Assembly (NCBI RefSeq): GCF_035510375.1 | Contig: NZ_DATKHG010000043.1 | Source: Paenibacillus_I sp035510375 | GTDB lineage: Bacteria > Bacillota > Bacilli > Paenibacillales > Paenibacillaceae | Strand: one strand, 5' to 3' | DNA length: 64,000 bases | In this document: positions 24,369 to 30,781 of the stretch, one piece after another | How positions within the stretch are numbered: position 1 is the first letter of the stretch | Layout: each line of letters starts with the position of its first letter | Translations under genes and position numbers: made by a program | Notes under the pieces: generated by a model | The model's input: only the letters and a program-made list of their open reading frames with translations | Told to the model about the DNA's origin: nothing | Database searches by the model: none

Positions 24369-25465
24369 TTATGATCTCACCCTATCAGTTGTTCTCGCTG
24401 ATGGTTTTGTTTCAGTTCGGAACAACGGTTATTTTCGGGTTTGCTTCCGGGGCCGGGCGGGATGCATGGATCGCGGCGTCGATGTCGTTCTTGGTCGGGG
24501 CGCTGCTCATTGCCGGGTATGCGGCGATCACCAAACTGAACGGATCGGTTTCCTTGGTCGGGTGGTTTCGCCGCCGGCTGGGAAACTGGCTTGGAACAAT
24601 GCTTGCCTGGGTTTATCCTGTCGCGTTCATTTACGATGCGGGCCGCGGCATCAGCGATCTTAAGTTCCTGCTTCCCCTGACGCTCCTTCCCGAAACACCG
24701 CCCTGGTTCTTTACAGCCGCGTTTATGATGGTGGTCGTCTATGTCATGTATGCGGGAATAGAAGTGTTATGCCGGGTCGCAGGCGTACTGTTGCCTGTGC
24801 TCATTGTTTTTATTTTGCTCGAAACCGTGCTGCTGGCGGCGTCAGGCAGCCTACGCGCCGATTATTTGCAGCCGATATTGGGCGAGGGAGTCGGCAGAGT
24901 GGCGGCAAACGTATGGCCCATCGGCATCACGCAAACCTACGGACAAAGCATTGAGATGGCCGCGTTTTGGGTTATGCTGAACAAACGGGGACATCTGGGG
25001 AAGATCAGCGTTGGAGCCACCCTGTTCGCCGGTTTGTTTATTGCGCTGTTTGATCTGTTGGCCATTGCGGCTTTGGGAGAGCATGTGTTCAAAGAGATGA
25101 TTTTCCCCGCCTTTACCATATTGAAGCTGTCCAGCATAGCGGATTTTTTGGAAAACCTTGATGCGCTTGGCGCATTGTACTTCATGTGCACGGTATTCAT
25201 TAAAATGTCCGTCCATTTGTTTGCCGCTTTTCTTTGTATTCGCGAGCTGACCGGTGCGGCGGCCCAAAACCATGCCGCAATCTGGATAACCGCGGGATCC
25301 GCCTATGGAATCGGGATGACGATGGCCGATAATTTTTCGGAACATTTACACGTCGGGATCAAAATCATCCCGAATGTTCTATGGGTGCCGCTGTATCTTA
25401 TTGTTCCGGCATTCATATTGTTGCTTTCCGTAATCGGCAAGCCAAATAAAAAGGAGCTGGCGTAA
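24365..25465 (+). CDS. GerAB/YndE-type spore germination permease, B subunit
   Basis: Product of 366 residues with ten membrane spans, the fold of amino-acid permeases used by GerAB-type germinant receptor B subunits. It begins ISPYQLFSLMVLFQFGTTV and contains WVYPVAFIYDAGRGISDLKF and MISLNTC-free spans typical of the YndE group. The B subunit is thought to bind the germinant. ATG at 24365 overlaps the C-subunit stop by four bases, and GGGAGGA is 7 bases upstream. A 43-codon gene begins on its stop codon (TAATG), extending the operon. Confidence 0.93.
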   Translation: MIMISPYQLFSLMVLFQFGTTVIFGFASGAGRDAWIAASMSFLVGALLIAGYAAITKLNGSVSLVGWFRRRLGNWLGTMLAWVYPVAFIYDAGRGISDLKFLLPLTLLPETPPWFFTAAFMMVVVYVMYAGIEVLCRVAGVLLPVLIVFILLETVLLAASGSLRADYLQPILGEGVGRVAANVWPIGITQTYGQSIEMAAFWVMLNKRGHLGKISVGATLFAGLFIALFDLLAIAALGEHVFKEMIFPAFTILKLSSIADFLENLDALGALYFMCTVFIKMSVHLFAAFLCIRELTGAAAQNHAAIWITAGSAYGIGMTMADNFSEHLHVGIKIIPNVLWVPLYLIVPAFILLLSVIGKPNKKELA

Positions 25466-25596
25466 TGATTACTGGACTTCCATTTCCGTGGAAATCGAGT
25501 GTTGTGATTCAATCACCCTGGATGCTGCCGGCGGCAATCGTCGGAGTAGCGTTCGTTCTTTCCCTGATCACCTGGTTTCGGACCAAGAAAAAGTAA
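25465..25596 (+). CDS. Small single-span membrane protein, fourth gene of the germinant receptor operon
   Basis: An ORF of 43 residues starts at the ATG that overlaps the B-subunit stop (TAATG at 25463-25467), with AAGGAG 8 bases upstream. It reads MITGLPFPWKSSVVIQSPW, followed by one hydrophobic span (MLPAAIVGVAFVLSLITWF, about 20-38) and a basic end RTKKK, giving a predicted N-out, C-in membrane peptide. Some Bacillus germinant-receptor operons carry a small D-subunit gene coding for a short membrane protein that modulates germination; position and topology fit such a role, although those are usually two-span and somewhat longer. The function here is inferred. Confidence 0.7.
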   Translation: MITGLPFPWKSSVVIQSPWMLPAAIVGVAFVLSLITWFRTKKK

Positions 25597-25638
25597 CGGT
25601 CTCTCAAGTTCGTACTGTTGCTTACTCTAGGTGAGCAG

Positions 25639-25667
25639 TTGACAAAACGTTATGACAGGATTATACT
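25639..25667 (+). promoter_or_regulatory. Strong sigma-A promoter upstream of the nitroreductase gene
   Basis: TTGACA (25639-25644), a 17-base spacer and TATACT (25662-25667) give a near-perfect vegetative promoter. Transcription should begin near 25674, leaving a leader of about 180 bases. Confidence 0.85.
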
Positions 25668-25673
25668 GTGACT

Positions 25674-25854
25674 ACATTGATTACAGTTGTAGCGCAGAAC
25701 AGCATTTTTGTTGGTTTTAAACTGAGTTATTGAAAGCTCAGTATCGTAAAGGCGATCCCTTGGAAGACTGCAGCTTCCGGGTGTTCTTATATAGATAACT
25801 GTGCATGTTTTCACACATAATAAACAAATCCGATTTGGCTGGGAGGAACTTATA
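25674..25854 (+). promoter_or_regulatory. Long structured leader of the nitroreductase mRNA
   Basis: The leader has no gene but contains at least two hairpins: ACTGAG/CTCAGT (25721-25726 with 25737-25742) and GGAAG/CTTCC (25762-25766 with 25774-25778), the second followed by GGGTGTTCTTAT. I do not recognise a known riboswitch class. Its length and structure suggest post-initiation control. Confidence 0.45.
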
Positions 25855-26499
25855 ATGGCAATGACTCAAATAAAGAACGGCGTCGACTTTTTCGAGGTGA
25901 TTCGGGAACGGCATTCCGTCCGCACTTACGATCCCTCTTACAAAATGTCACGCGACGAACTCAAGGAATTGCTGGACGATGCGGTTAAGGCCCCGTCGTC
26001 GTCGAACCTGCAGCCGTGGCGTTTTCTCGTCATCGACGATCAGGCGGTGAAGGAGAAGCTGAAGCCGATCGCCTTCAACCAGAAGCAGGTGACGGAAGCG
26101 TCGGCCATCATCGCCATTCTCGGCGATCGGGAGGCGTATAAACGGGCGGAGACGATCTACGGCCGCGGGGTTGAACTCGGCTATATGCCGGCCGATGTCG
26201 CGGAAGCGATGACCGAACGATCCGTGCAAGCCTACGGCGGCATGGGCGCGGAGCGGCAAAAGGACGTCGCGCTCGTCGACGGCGGCCTTGTGGCCATGCA
26301 GTTGATGCTCGCGGCCAAAGCCAAAGGGCTGGACACGGTGCCGATGGGCGGCTTCGATGCGAACCGGTTGATGGAAGCCTTCAACGTGCCGGAGACGTAT
26401 GTGCCGGTGATGCTCGTAGCGGTCGGCAAAGCGGCGGAGCCAGGCCGCCCGACCCCACGTTTGTCGGTGGACGAAGTGACGCAGTGGAACAGCTTTTAA
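25855..26499 (+). CDS. Nitroreductase-family protein
   Basis: Product of 214 residues. It has the FMN-binding start ERHSVRTYDPSYKMSRDELK and KAPSSSNLQPWRFLVIDD, and ends PTPRLSVDEVTQWNSF. These fit an oxygen-insensitive NAD(P)H nitroreductase/flavin reductase of about 200-220 residues that works as a dimer with FMN. The physiological substrate is unknown; quinones, nitro compounds or a cofactor-modification step are possible. The ATG at 25855 has GGGAGGAA 6-7 bases upstream; the frame is open further left to 25801, inside the leader, but lacks family character there. A single gene with its own promoter, leader and terminator. Confidence 0.9.
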   Translation: MAMTQIKNGVDFFEVIRERHSVRTYDPSYKMSRDELKELLDDAVKAPSSSNLQPWRFLVIDDQAVKEKLKPIAFNQKQVTEASAIIAILGDREAYKRAETIYGRGVELGYMPADVAEAMTERSVQAYGGMGAERQKDVALVDGGLVAMQLMLAAKAKGLDTVPMGGFDANRLMEAFNVPETYVPVMLVAVGKAAEPGRPTPRLSVDEVTQWNSF

Positions 26500-26519
26500 C
26501 CCGAGTTTAACCGAAAATG

Positions 26520-26559
26520 AAAGGCTGCCGAACCGGTGCGCAACCGGCGGGCAGCCTTT
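26520..26559 (+). terminator. Terminator after the nitroreductase gene
   Basis: AAAGGCTGCC pairs with GGCAGCCTTT, with a 20-base loop that can itself pair (ACCGG...CCGG). It lies about 20 bases after the stop and before the convergent cmpA gene. Confidence 0.75.
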
Positions 26560-26585
26560 CTCCATTTGTCATGACGTCCTTAAGG

Positions 26586-26732
26586 TCAGGGCAGGTAGCC
26601 GGCCGATTGGTCGCCCGGCTCGGTTTGCGGCTTCGTCCGGTAAAAGAACCAGCAATCGTTCAGCAGACGGATTTGCCGGCGGTCTTTTTTCTGGAATGCC
26701 CGCATCAACTGGTTGCAGAGCCATTGCGGCAT
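26586..26732 (-). CDS. cmpA: Cortex morphogenetic protein CmpA
   Basis: A 48-residue ORF begins MPQWLCNQLMRAFQKKDRRQ and continues IRLLNDCWFFYRTK. This matches the short CmpA family of spore formers, whose B. subtilis member is 37 residues and has the same MPxWLxxQMxRAxxxKDRxQI...LNxCWxxY pattern (from memory). CmpA acts in the mother cell during sporulation, holding back cortex assembly until the coat is in order and working with ClpXP to remove defective SpoIVA. Here the C-terminus has an extra tail of about 14 residues (PQTEPGDQSAGYLP). GGAGGAGG lies 9 bases before the ATG. The gene is convergent with the nitroreductase gene. Confidence 0.85.
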   Translation of the reverse strand: MPQWLCNQLMRAFQKKDRRQIRLLNDCWFFYRTKPQTEPGDQSAGYLP

Positions 26733-26861
26733 AGCGATCGTCCTCCTCCGGGAATGCTAATATATGATCAGCATATGGGAGTGGGCGAATGTCCGTGCAG
26801 GTCCAGCGTGCGGACGGAACATTTTCGGCGGATGCCGGGGGATGGCTGCAGGGTGGCGGGA

Positions 26862-27215
26862 CTAGGCGTCGAGCTCCTCCTCGTACCATTGCTCGAGCTG
26901 CGCCTGCAGGGCGCGGATCTCGGTCAGCAGCGACACGAGCGGATAGGCCTGCTCACGGACGGCGGAGAATTGGCGCTCCAGCTCATTCATGTAGTCGAGG
27001 CCGCCGATAACCGGAATGGATTCGTCGTGAAGCTCCAGATCGGCGCATTCGGCCACCGCATAAGGCAGCGCGGGCACATTATCGGCGGTCAGTTTGTCGA
27101 GCTCCTTGTGCAGGCGAAGATTGAGCGCGCTAAGCTGGTAGGCGTGCGATTCGGGCATTTCCACGAACGACAGCCCGTCTTGTTCTTTCATTACAATATA
27201 ACGCATCATCGGCAT
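26862..27215 (-). CDS. Hypothetical protein, acidic and helical
   Basis: Product of 117 residues, family not recognised. The N-terminus has a short strand region (MPMMRYIVMKEQDGLSFVEM). The rest is acidic and helical, with a probable coiled coil near the end (EIRALQAQLEQWYEEELDA). There is no signal peptide, membrane span or metal motif. AGGGGAG lies about 11 bases before the ATG at 27215; internal methionines four residues in are alternatives. It lies 129 bases upstream of cmpA on the same strand and could be co-transcribed with it. Divergent promoter sequence for the SprT-like gene is next to it. Confidence 0.6.
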   Translation of the reverse strand: MPMMRYIVMKEQDGLSFVEMPESHAYQLSALNLRLHKELDKLTADNVPALPYAVAECADLELHDESIPVIGGLDYMNELERQFSAVREQAYPLVSLLTEIRALQAQLEQWYEEELDA

Positions 27216-27274
27216 GAACGGTCGAACTCCCCTCGTCTTGACAATTCACAATGTCGCGTACGGATAAAACCTAC

Positions 27275-27304
27275 TTGACAGTGTAGCGCATGAGGGCTTA
27301 TAAA
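27275..27304 (+). promoter_or_regulatory. Sigma-A promoter for the SprT-like gene
   Basis: TTGACA (27275-27280) and TATAAA (27299-27304) are separated by 18 bases, 74 bases upstream of the start at 27379. Confidence 0.75.
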
Positions 27305-27378
27305 TTCAAGTATCAAGCCGTTGTCCGGGTGCGCGATTCGAGTGGCCGGAAGCGGGGATTTAGGGGAATGCGGACATA

Positions 27379-27858
27379 ATGGATAATGCAACCTTGCAGC
27401 TGTGGGTTGAGAAAATATCGTTGGACAGCTTCGGCCTGCCGTTCAGGCACCGGGCCACGTTCAACCGGCGGCTGAAGGCGACCGGCGGCCGGTATTTCAT
27501 GAAGACGCACGATATCGAGATCAGTCCTTACCAACTGGAGACGTACGGCACGGAGGAAACCGAGAAAATCATCAAGCACGAGCTGTGCCACTACCACCTG
27601 CATCTGATGCGGCGCGGGTACCGGCACAGGGATGCGGATTTCAAGGTCTTGCTGGCCAAAGTAGGGGGCAGCCGGTTTTGCAAATCGCTTCCGGAACGGA
27701 CGCAGCGCAAGCCTATGCCGCTCAAGTTCATGCTGAAATGCCGGTCGTGCGGGGTCGAGTATTTGCGGAAAAGGAAGATGAATCCGGACCGCTATGCATG
27801 CGGAAAATGCGGCGGAAAATTACAATTGTTCACGCTTGACTTCAAAATCGAATCGTGA
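27379..27858 (+). CDS. SprT-like zinc metalloprotease-fold protein (YdcK family)
   Basis: Product of 159 residues. The zinc-binding helix HELCHYHLH puts the HExxH motif at His67-Glu68-His71. A C-terminal zinc ribbon has Cys121, Cys124, Cys141 and Cys144 (CRSC and CGKC). This is the SprT/SprT-like family; B. subtilis YdcK is of the same type and is also followed by a tRNA cluster. The eukaryotic relative Spartan cuts DNA-protein crosslinks, but the bacterial role is not established. A weak GGGGA site lies upstream of the ATG at 27379. The promoter of the tRNA operon overlaps the last codons of this gene. Confidence 0.92.
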   Translation: MDNATLQLWVEKISLDSFGLPFRHRATFNRRLKATGGRYFMKTHDIEISPYQLETYGTEETEKIIKHELCHYHLHLMRRGYRHRDADFKVLLAKVGGSRFCKSLPERTQRKPMPLKFMLKCRSCGVEYLRKRKMNPDRYACGKCGGKLQLFTLDFKIES

Positions 27859-27864
27859 TAAATT
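27836..27864 (+). promoter_or_regulatory. Promoter for the tRNA-Asn/tRNA-Ser unit
   Basis: TTGACT (27836-27841), a 17-base spacer and TAAATT (27859-27864) end 22 bases before tRNA-Asn. It lies within the final codons of the SprT-like gene. Confidence 0.65.
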
Positions 27865-27886
27865 AGTTCTTGTCACTTCGCGACGT

Positions 27887-27962
27887 TCCCTGATAGCTCA
27901 GTTGGTAGAGCACTCGACTGTTAATCGAGTTGTCACAGGTTCGAGTCCTGTTCGGGGAGCCA
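27887..27962 (+). tRNA. tRNA-Asn (anticodon GTT)
   Basis: A full cloverleaf is present: acceptor TCCCTGA pairs with TCGGGGA, D-loop AGCTCAGTTGGTAGAGC, anticodon stem CTCGA/TCGAG around loop CTGTTAA, T-loop GGTTCGAGTCC, and an encoded CCA end. Confidence 0.97.
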
Positions 27963-27969
27963 CTATCTT

Positions 27970-28060
27970 GGAGAAGTACCCAAGTGGCTCAAGGGGACCC
28001 TCTGCTAAGGGGTTAGACTGCGCAAGCGGTGCGAGGGTTCGAATCCCTCCTTCTCCGCCA
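27970..28060 (+). tRNA. tRNA-Ser (anticodon GCT)
   Basis: A 91-base class II tRNA with a long variable arm. Acceptor GGAGAAG pairs with CTTCTCC, the anticodon loop is CTGCTAA, the T-loop is GGTTCGAATCC, and CCA is encoded. It lies 7 bases after tRNA-Asn. Confidence 0.97.
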
Positions 28061-28168
28061 TTATTACAATGGCAGCGCAAGACAACGGAAGGCCGTTGAC
28101 ATCGGTCTTTTTTATTTGCCCGATTCGCGTATGATCGACGAGAAATTGCGGAAAATAAAAAAAGATGC

Positions 28169-28197
28169 TTGCATTCAACAAGCCAGTCCGGTATAAT
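28169..28197 (+). promoter_or_regulatory. Promoter for the tRNA-Glu/Lys/Leu unit
   Basis: TTGCAT (28169-28174), a 17-base spacer and a perfect TATAAT (28192-28197) lie 46 bases before tRNA-Glu. A short hairpin and T run (about 28083-28112) between tRNA-Ser and this promoter may end the upstream tRNA unit. Confidence 0.7.
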
Positions 28198-28243
28198 CAT
28201 TTTTGTTGTCGCAATCGCGGCGGCGTTGCACTCATTCCGATAT

Positions 28244-28318
28244 GGCCCGTTGGTCAAGGGGTTAAGACACCTCCCTTTCACGGAGGTAACAGGGGTTCGA
28301 ATCCCCTACGGGTCACCA
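28244..28318 (+). tRNA. tRNA-Glu (anticodon TTC)
   Basis: Acceptor GGCCCGT pairs with ACGGGTC. The anticodon stem CCTCC/GGAGG holds loop CTTTCAC, the T-loop is GGTTCGAATCC, and CCA is encoded. Confidence 0.97.
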
Positions 28319-28334
28319 TCATCCTTACGAGTAT

Positions 28335-28410
28335 GAGCCATTAGCTCAGTTGGTAGAGCACCTGACTTTTAATCAGGGTGTCGAAGGTTCGAGTCCTTCA
28401 TGGCTCACCA
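28335..28410 (+). tRNA. tRNA-Lys (anticodon TTT)
   Basis: Acceptor GAGCCAT pairs with ATGGCTC. The anticodon stem CCTGA/TCAGG holds loop CTTTTAA, the T-loop is GGTTCGAGTCC, and CCA is encoded. Confidence 0.97.
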
Positions 28411-28465
28411 TTGTTTTCTCCCTCGAAGACAACGGTGCATCTTATTAGGAAGAAACTTTATACGT

Positions 28466-28551
28466 GCGGTAGTGGTGGAATGGCAGACACGCTATCTTGA
28501 GGGGGTAGTGGGCTTACGCCCGTGGAGGTTCGAGTCCTCTCTACCGCACCA
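28466..28551 (+). tRNA. tRNA-Leu (anticodon GAG)
   Basis: Class II tRNA of 86 bases. Acceptor GCGGTAG pairs with CTACCGC. The anticodon stem CTATC/GGTAG holds loop TTGAGGG, a variable arm TGGGCTTACGCCC is present, and CCA is encoded. In B. subtilis a tRNA-Leu in the corresponding cluster is the ICEBs1 integration site; no integrated element is seen here. Confidence 0.96.
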
Positions 28552-28565
28552 TACATAACTAGCTG

Positions 28566-28594
28566 AAAACCCTTTGATAGACAAGGGTTTTTTC
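28566..28594 (+). terminator. Terminator of the tRNA operon
   Basis: AAAACCCTT pairs with AAGGGTTTT around a short loop, and the T run follows, 14 bases after tRNA-Leu. Confidence 0.85.
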
Positions 28595-28709
28595 TTTTGT
28601 CTATTCATCATCGACCGGGGACTGTTCTAAGTGGAAATTCATTCGAAGGCTTTTGTGATCGCTCCGCTTCTGTTACAATGCTCATATCAAGTACGAGGGA
28701 GCGGGTAAA

Positions 28710-29111
28710 GTGAGTGAAAAGCTGCTTCAGCAAATTCTTTCTGGGCTGCAGGATGTAAAAGTAGAGCAGAAGAGAATGAGAGACGATGTGCAAGAGTTCA
28801 AGACATCCGTAAAGCATGAATTTCAATTGGTGAGGCAAGATGTACAAAGCTTGAAACAAGAAATGAGCTCCGTAAAACAAGAAGTCCATACCATGAAGCA
28901 AGAAATGCATACCGTAAAACAAGCCGTGATCGAAACACACGAATTAGTTACAGCGATCCAGGATGAACAGCAGACCATGAAGCAAGCGGTCATGGAAACG
29001 AACCAAGCCGTTCAACGCCTGGAATCCATACAGGAACAACAGCATCGCATTATCGAAATGTTATCTGTTCGTTCTATCGAACAAGAAGCAGAGCTGCGCC
29101 GAATTAAATAA
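28710..29111 (+). CDS. Coiled-coil hypothetical protein
   Basis: Product of 133 residues, almost entirely heptad repeats: SLKQEMS, SVKQEVH, TMKQEMH, TVKQAVI, ETHELVT, AIQDEQQ, TMKQAVM, ETNQAVQ run in register from about residue 48 to 103. It should form a long parallel coiled coil. No other domain, signal peptide or membrane span is present, and the function is unknown. GTG at 28710 is preceded by GAGGGA at 9 bases. Base composition is more AT-rich than most neighbours. The gene lies directly downstream of the tRNA cluster, a common place for acquired genes, but no integrase or repeat was found to support transfer. Confidence 0.6.
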   Translation: MSEKLLQQILSGLQDVKVEQKRMRDDVQEFKTSVKHEFQLVRQDVQSLKQEMSSVKQEVHTMKQEMHTVKQAVIETHELVTAIQDEQQTMKQAVMETNQAVQRLESIQEQQHRIIEMLSVRSIEQEAELRRIK

Positions 29112-29179
29112 AGATCTTTTTATAGCGAATTTCTGTATGTCAGTGTTGAAGAGAAACATTTCAAGACCCGTTCAAAATG

Positions 29180-29205
29180 TCCCTCGCGAAAGCAGGGGAT
29201 TTTTT
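29180..29205 (+). terminator. Probable terminator after the coiled-coil gene
   Basis: A short stem TCCCT with GGGGA around a GCGAAAGC-like loop is followed by TTTTTTG and another T run. The stem is short but the T run is long. Confidence 0.45.
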
Positions 29206-29330
29206 GTTTTTTATGCGTATGAGGATTCTCGAATGCTCGCGGCCCAATATTTTGGAAGCGCATTCTTGTATGATTTGATACAATATCGGAGGGAAGGACC
29301 AACCATTGAAACGGAGGCTGGCGGATCGGT

Positions 29331-30461
29331 ATGCAGAGAGTCAAAGTTGGCGTGATCGGATGCGGAGTCATTAGCGGGATCTATTTGAAAAATAGCACCC
29401 GGGTCTTCGATCATATTGTGGAAGTGGTCGCGGTGGCGGACCTGGTGCCCGAGTTGGCGCGGAAACGGGCGGAGGAGTTCAATGTCCCCGCGGCTTGCAC
29501 GGTCGAGGAACTTCTGGCGAATCCGGAAATCGAAATCGTGCTTAATCTCACGGCGCCGGCTGTGCATGCGAGCATTAATTTGCAGGCGCTGGCCGCGGGC
29601 AAGCACGTCTATTCGGAGAAGCCTTTTGCGCTGAACCGCGCGGACGCCGATGAGGTGATTGCTCTCGCCGAATCCAAGGGGCTGCTGGTCGGATGCGCGC
29701 CCGATACGTTCCTCGGCGCGGGCATCCAGACCTGCATCAAGCTCATCGAAGACGGATGGATCGGCAAGCCGTACGCGGCGAGCGGAACGATTATGATGGG
29801 CAACTACGCCGAAGGCATACACCCGAACTTCCGGAATTTCTATAAGCTCGGCGGAGATCCGCTGATGGATATGGGCCCCTATTATTTGACGGCGATGATC
29901 GCCATGCTGGGACCTGTGCGCAGGGTTTCCGGCTCCGCTCAGCAGCTTTATGAAGAAATAACCGTCAAAAATCCGAAATCCCCGAGCTTTGGGGAAACCG
30001 TTCGGGTGGGGGCTCCGACCAATGTGACCGCGACGCTGGATTTTCACAACGGCGTCGTTGCGAGCCTGCAGGCGGCCAAAGAGGGGTTCGGCTATAAGCC
30101 GAGGCTTGAAATCTACGGAACGGAAGGCAATCTGTCGGTTCCGGACCCGAACCTGTTCGGCCCTGTGCCCGATTTTGAGAGCGAGCTCAGAATTCAGTTT
30201 TCGAGCTCCGAGACCGTCACGATGCCGCTTACCCACGGCTTTAAGGAAGACAGCCGCGGAATCGGCGTCGCGGATATGGCGTATGCGATCCGGACGGGAA
30301 GAACCAACCGGGCAAGCGGCCGGTTGGCCCGCCATGTGCTGGACATATCGCTCGGCATATTCGAAGCGTCGGAATGGGACCGGCACGTCTATATCGGGTC
30401 TACGGTCGAACGCCCCGCTCCGCTGCCGCTCGGGTTGAAGTATAATTCGCTTGAACCGTAA
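29331..30461 (+). CDS. Gfo/Idh/MocA-family oxidoreductase
   Basis: Product of 376 residues. It has an N-terminal Rossmann fold with VGVIGCGVISGIYLKN and an acidic residue at the end of strand 2 (VAVADLVPE), then the family signature GKHVYSEKPFALNRADADEV (about 90-109). The C-terminal alpha/beta domain contains GGDPLMDMGPYYLTAMIAML, where Asp and Tyr are typical active-site residues. Such enzymes oxidise or reduce sugars, sugar acids or inositols with NAD(P). It lies just upstream of the first GH43 gene but is separated from it by a terminator, so it may be its own unit. A role in handling a released sugar acid or in making a keto-sugar intermediate is inferred from context only. GGAGG is 13 bases before the ATG. 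Confidence 0.88.
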   Translation: MQRVKVGVIGCGVISGIYLKNSTRVFDHIVEVVAVADLVPELARKRAEEFNVPAACTVEELLANPEIEIVLNLTAPAVHASINLQALAAGKHVYSEKPFALNRADADEVIALAESKGLLVGCAPDTFLGAGIQTCIKLIEDGWIGKPYAASGTIMMGNYAEGIHPNFRNFYKLGGDPLMDMGPYYLTAMIAMLGPVRRVSGSAQQLYEEITVKNPKSPSFGETVRVGAPTNVTATLDFHNGVVASLQAAKEGFGYKPRLEIYGTEGNLSVPDPNLFGPVPDFESELRIQFSSSETVTMPLTHGFKEDSRGIGVADMAYAIRTGRTNRASGRLARHVLDISLGIFEASEWDRHVYIGSTVERPAPLPLGLKYNSLEP

Positions 30462-30493
30462 CTGCCCGGCAATTGGATGCTCGATGTAAAATA

Positions 30494-30526
30494 AGCCCGC
30501 CCTTGTTGAAGGGGCGGGCTATTTTT
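30494..30526 (+). terminator. Terminator after the Gfo/Idh gene
   Basis: AGCCCGCCC (30494-30502) and GGGCGGGCT (30512-30520) pair perfectly, then ATTTTT. Confidence 0.85.
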
Positions 30527-30590
30527 CACTCATTTCGCTCGTTTTCACACCTGAAAGCATGAGATGTTCACAGGTCTATGAATTGTTCAA

Positions 30591-30619
30591 TTGAATGACC
30601 GGGCGGGGTCCCGTACAAT
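30591..30619 (+). promoter_or_regulatory. Sigma-A-type promoter for the first GH43 gene
   Basis: TTGAAT (30591-30596) and TACAAT (30614-30619) are spaced by 17 bases. Transcription would start near 30626, just before the operator-like palindrome at 30636, leaving a leader of about 155 bases. Confidence 0.6.
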
Positions 30620-30631
30620 CCGGTTTGAGCT

Positions 30632-30651
30632 TGATTGTAAGCGCAATCAAA
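30632..30651 (+). promoter_or_regulatory. Catabolite-responsive-element-like operator
   Basis: The palindrome contains TGTAAGCGCAATCA (30636-30649), matching the CcpA cre consensus at 13 of 14 positions, flanked by matched TTGATTG and CAATCAA halves. It sits at about +10 from the predicted start, where binding would block transcription. The core TTGTAAGCGC recurs at 45046 and 48877. Confidence 0.6.
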
Positions 30652-30781
30652 ATTGAATGGTTGAGGCCGAATTGCGAAGGGGGTGAATGGGCGGGCGGTT
30701 TCGGTTTTATACGTTAACGCTGCACCGGAGTCAGTCAGAGCTGGATGGCTTTCCAACAACACAGGAGGAGGAAATTTGCAT

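Noticed and set aside
26732..26780. CATATATT resembling a sigma-E -10 element upstream of cmpA
   Set aside because: No matching -35 element at 13-15 bases, so a sporulation promoter is only a guess.
28552..29330. Integrated mobile element at the tRNA-Leu gene
   Set aside because: No integrase, no duplicated tRNA end and only one small coiled-coil gene between the tRNA cluster and the Gfo/Idh gene.
30652..30781. Starting the first GH43 gene at the GTG at 30683
   Set aside because: The signal peptide begins at the ATG at 30782, which has AGGAGGAGG upstream; the extension is not signal-like.
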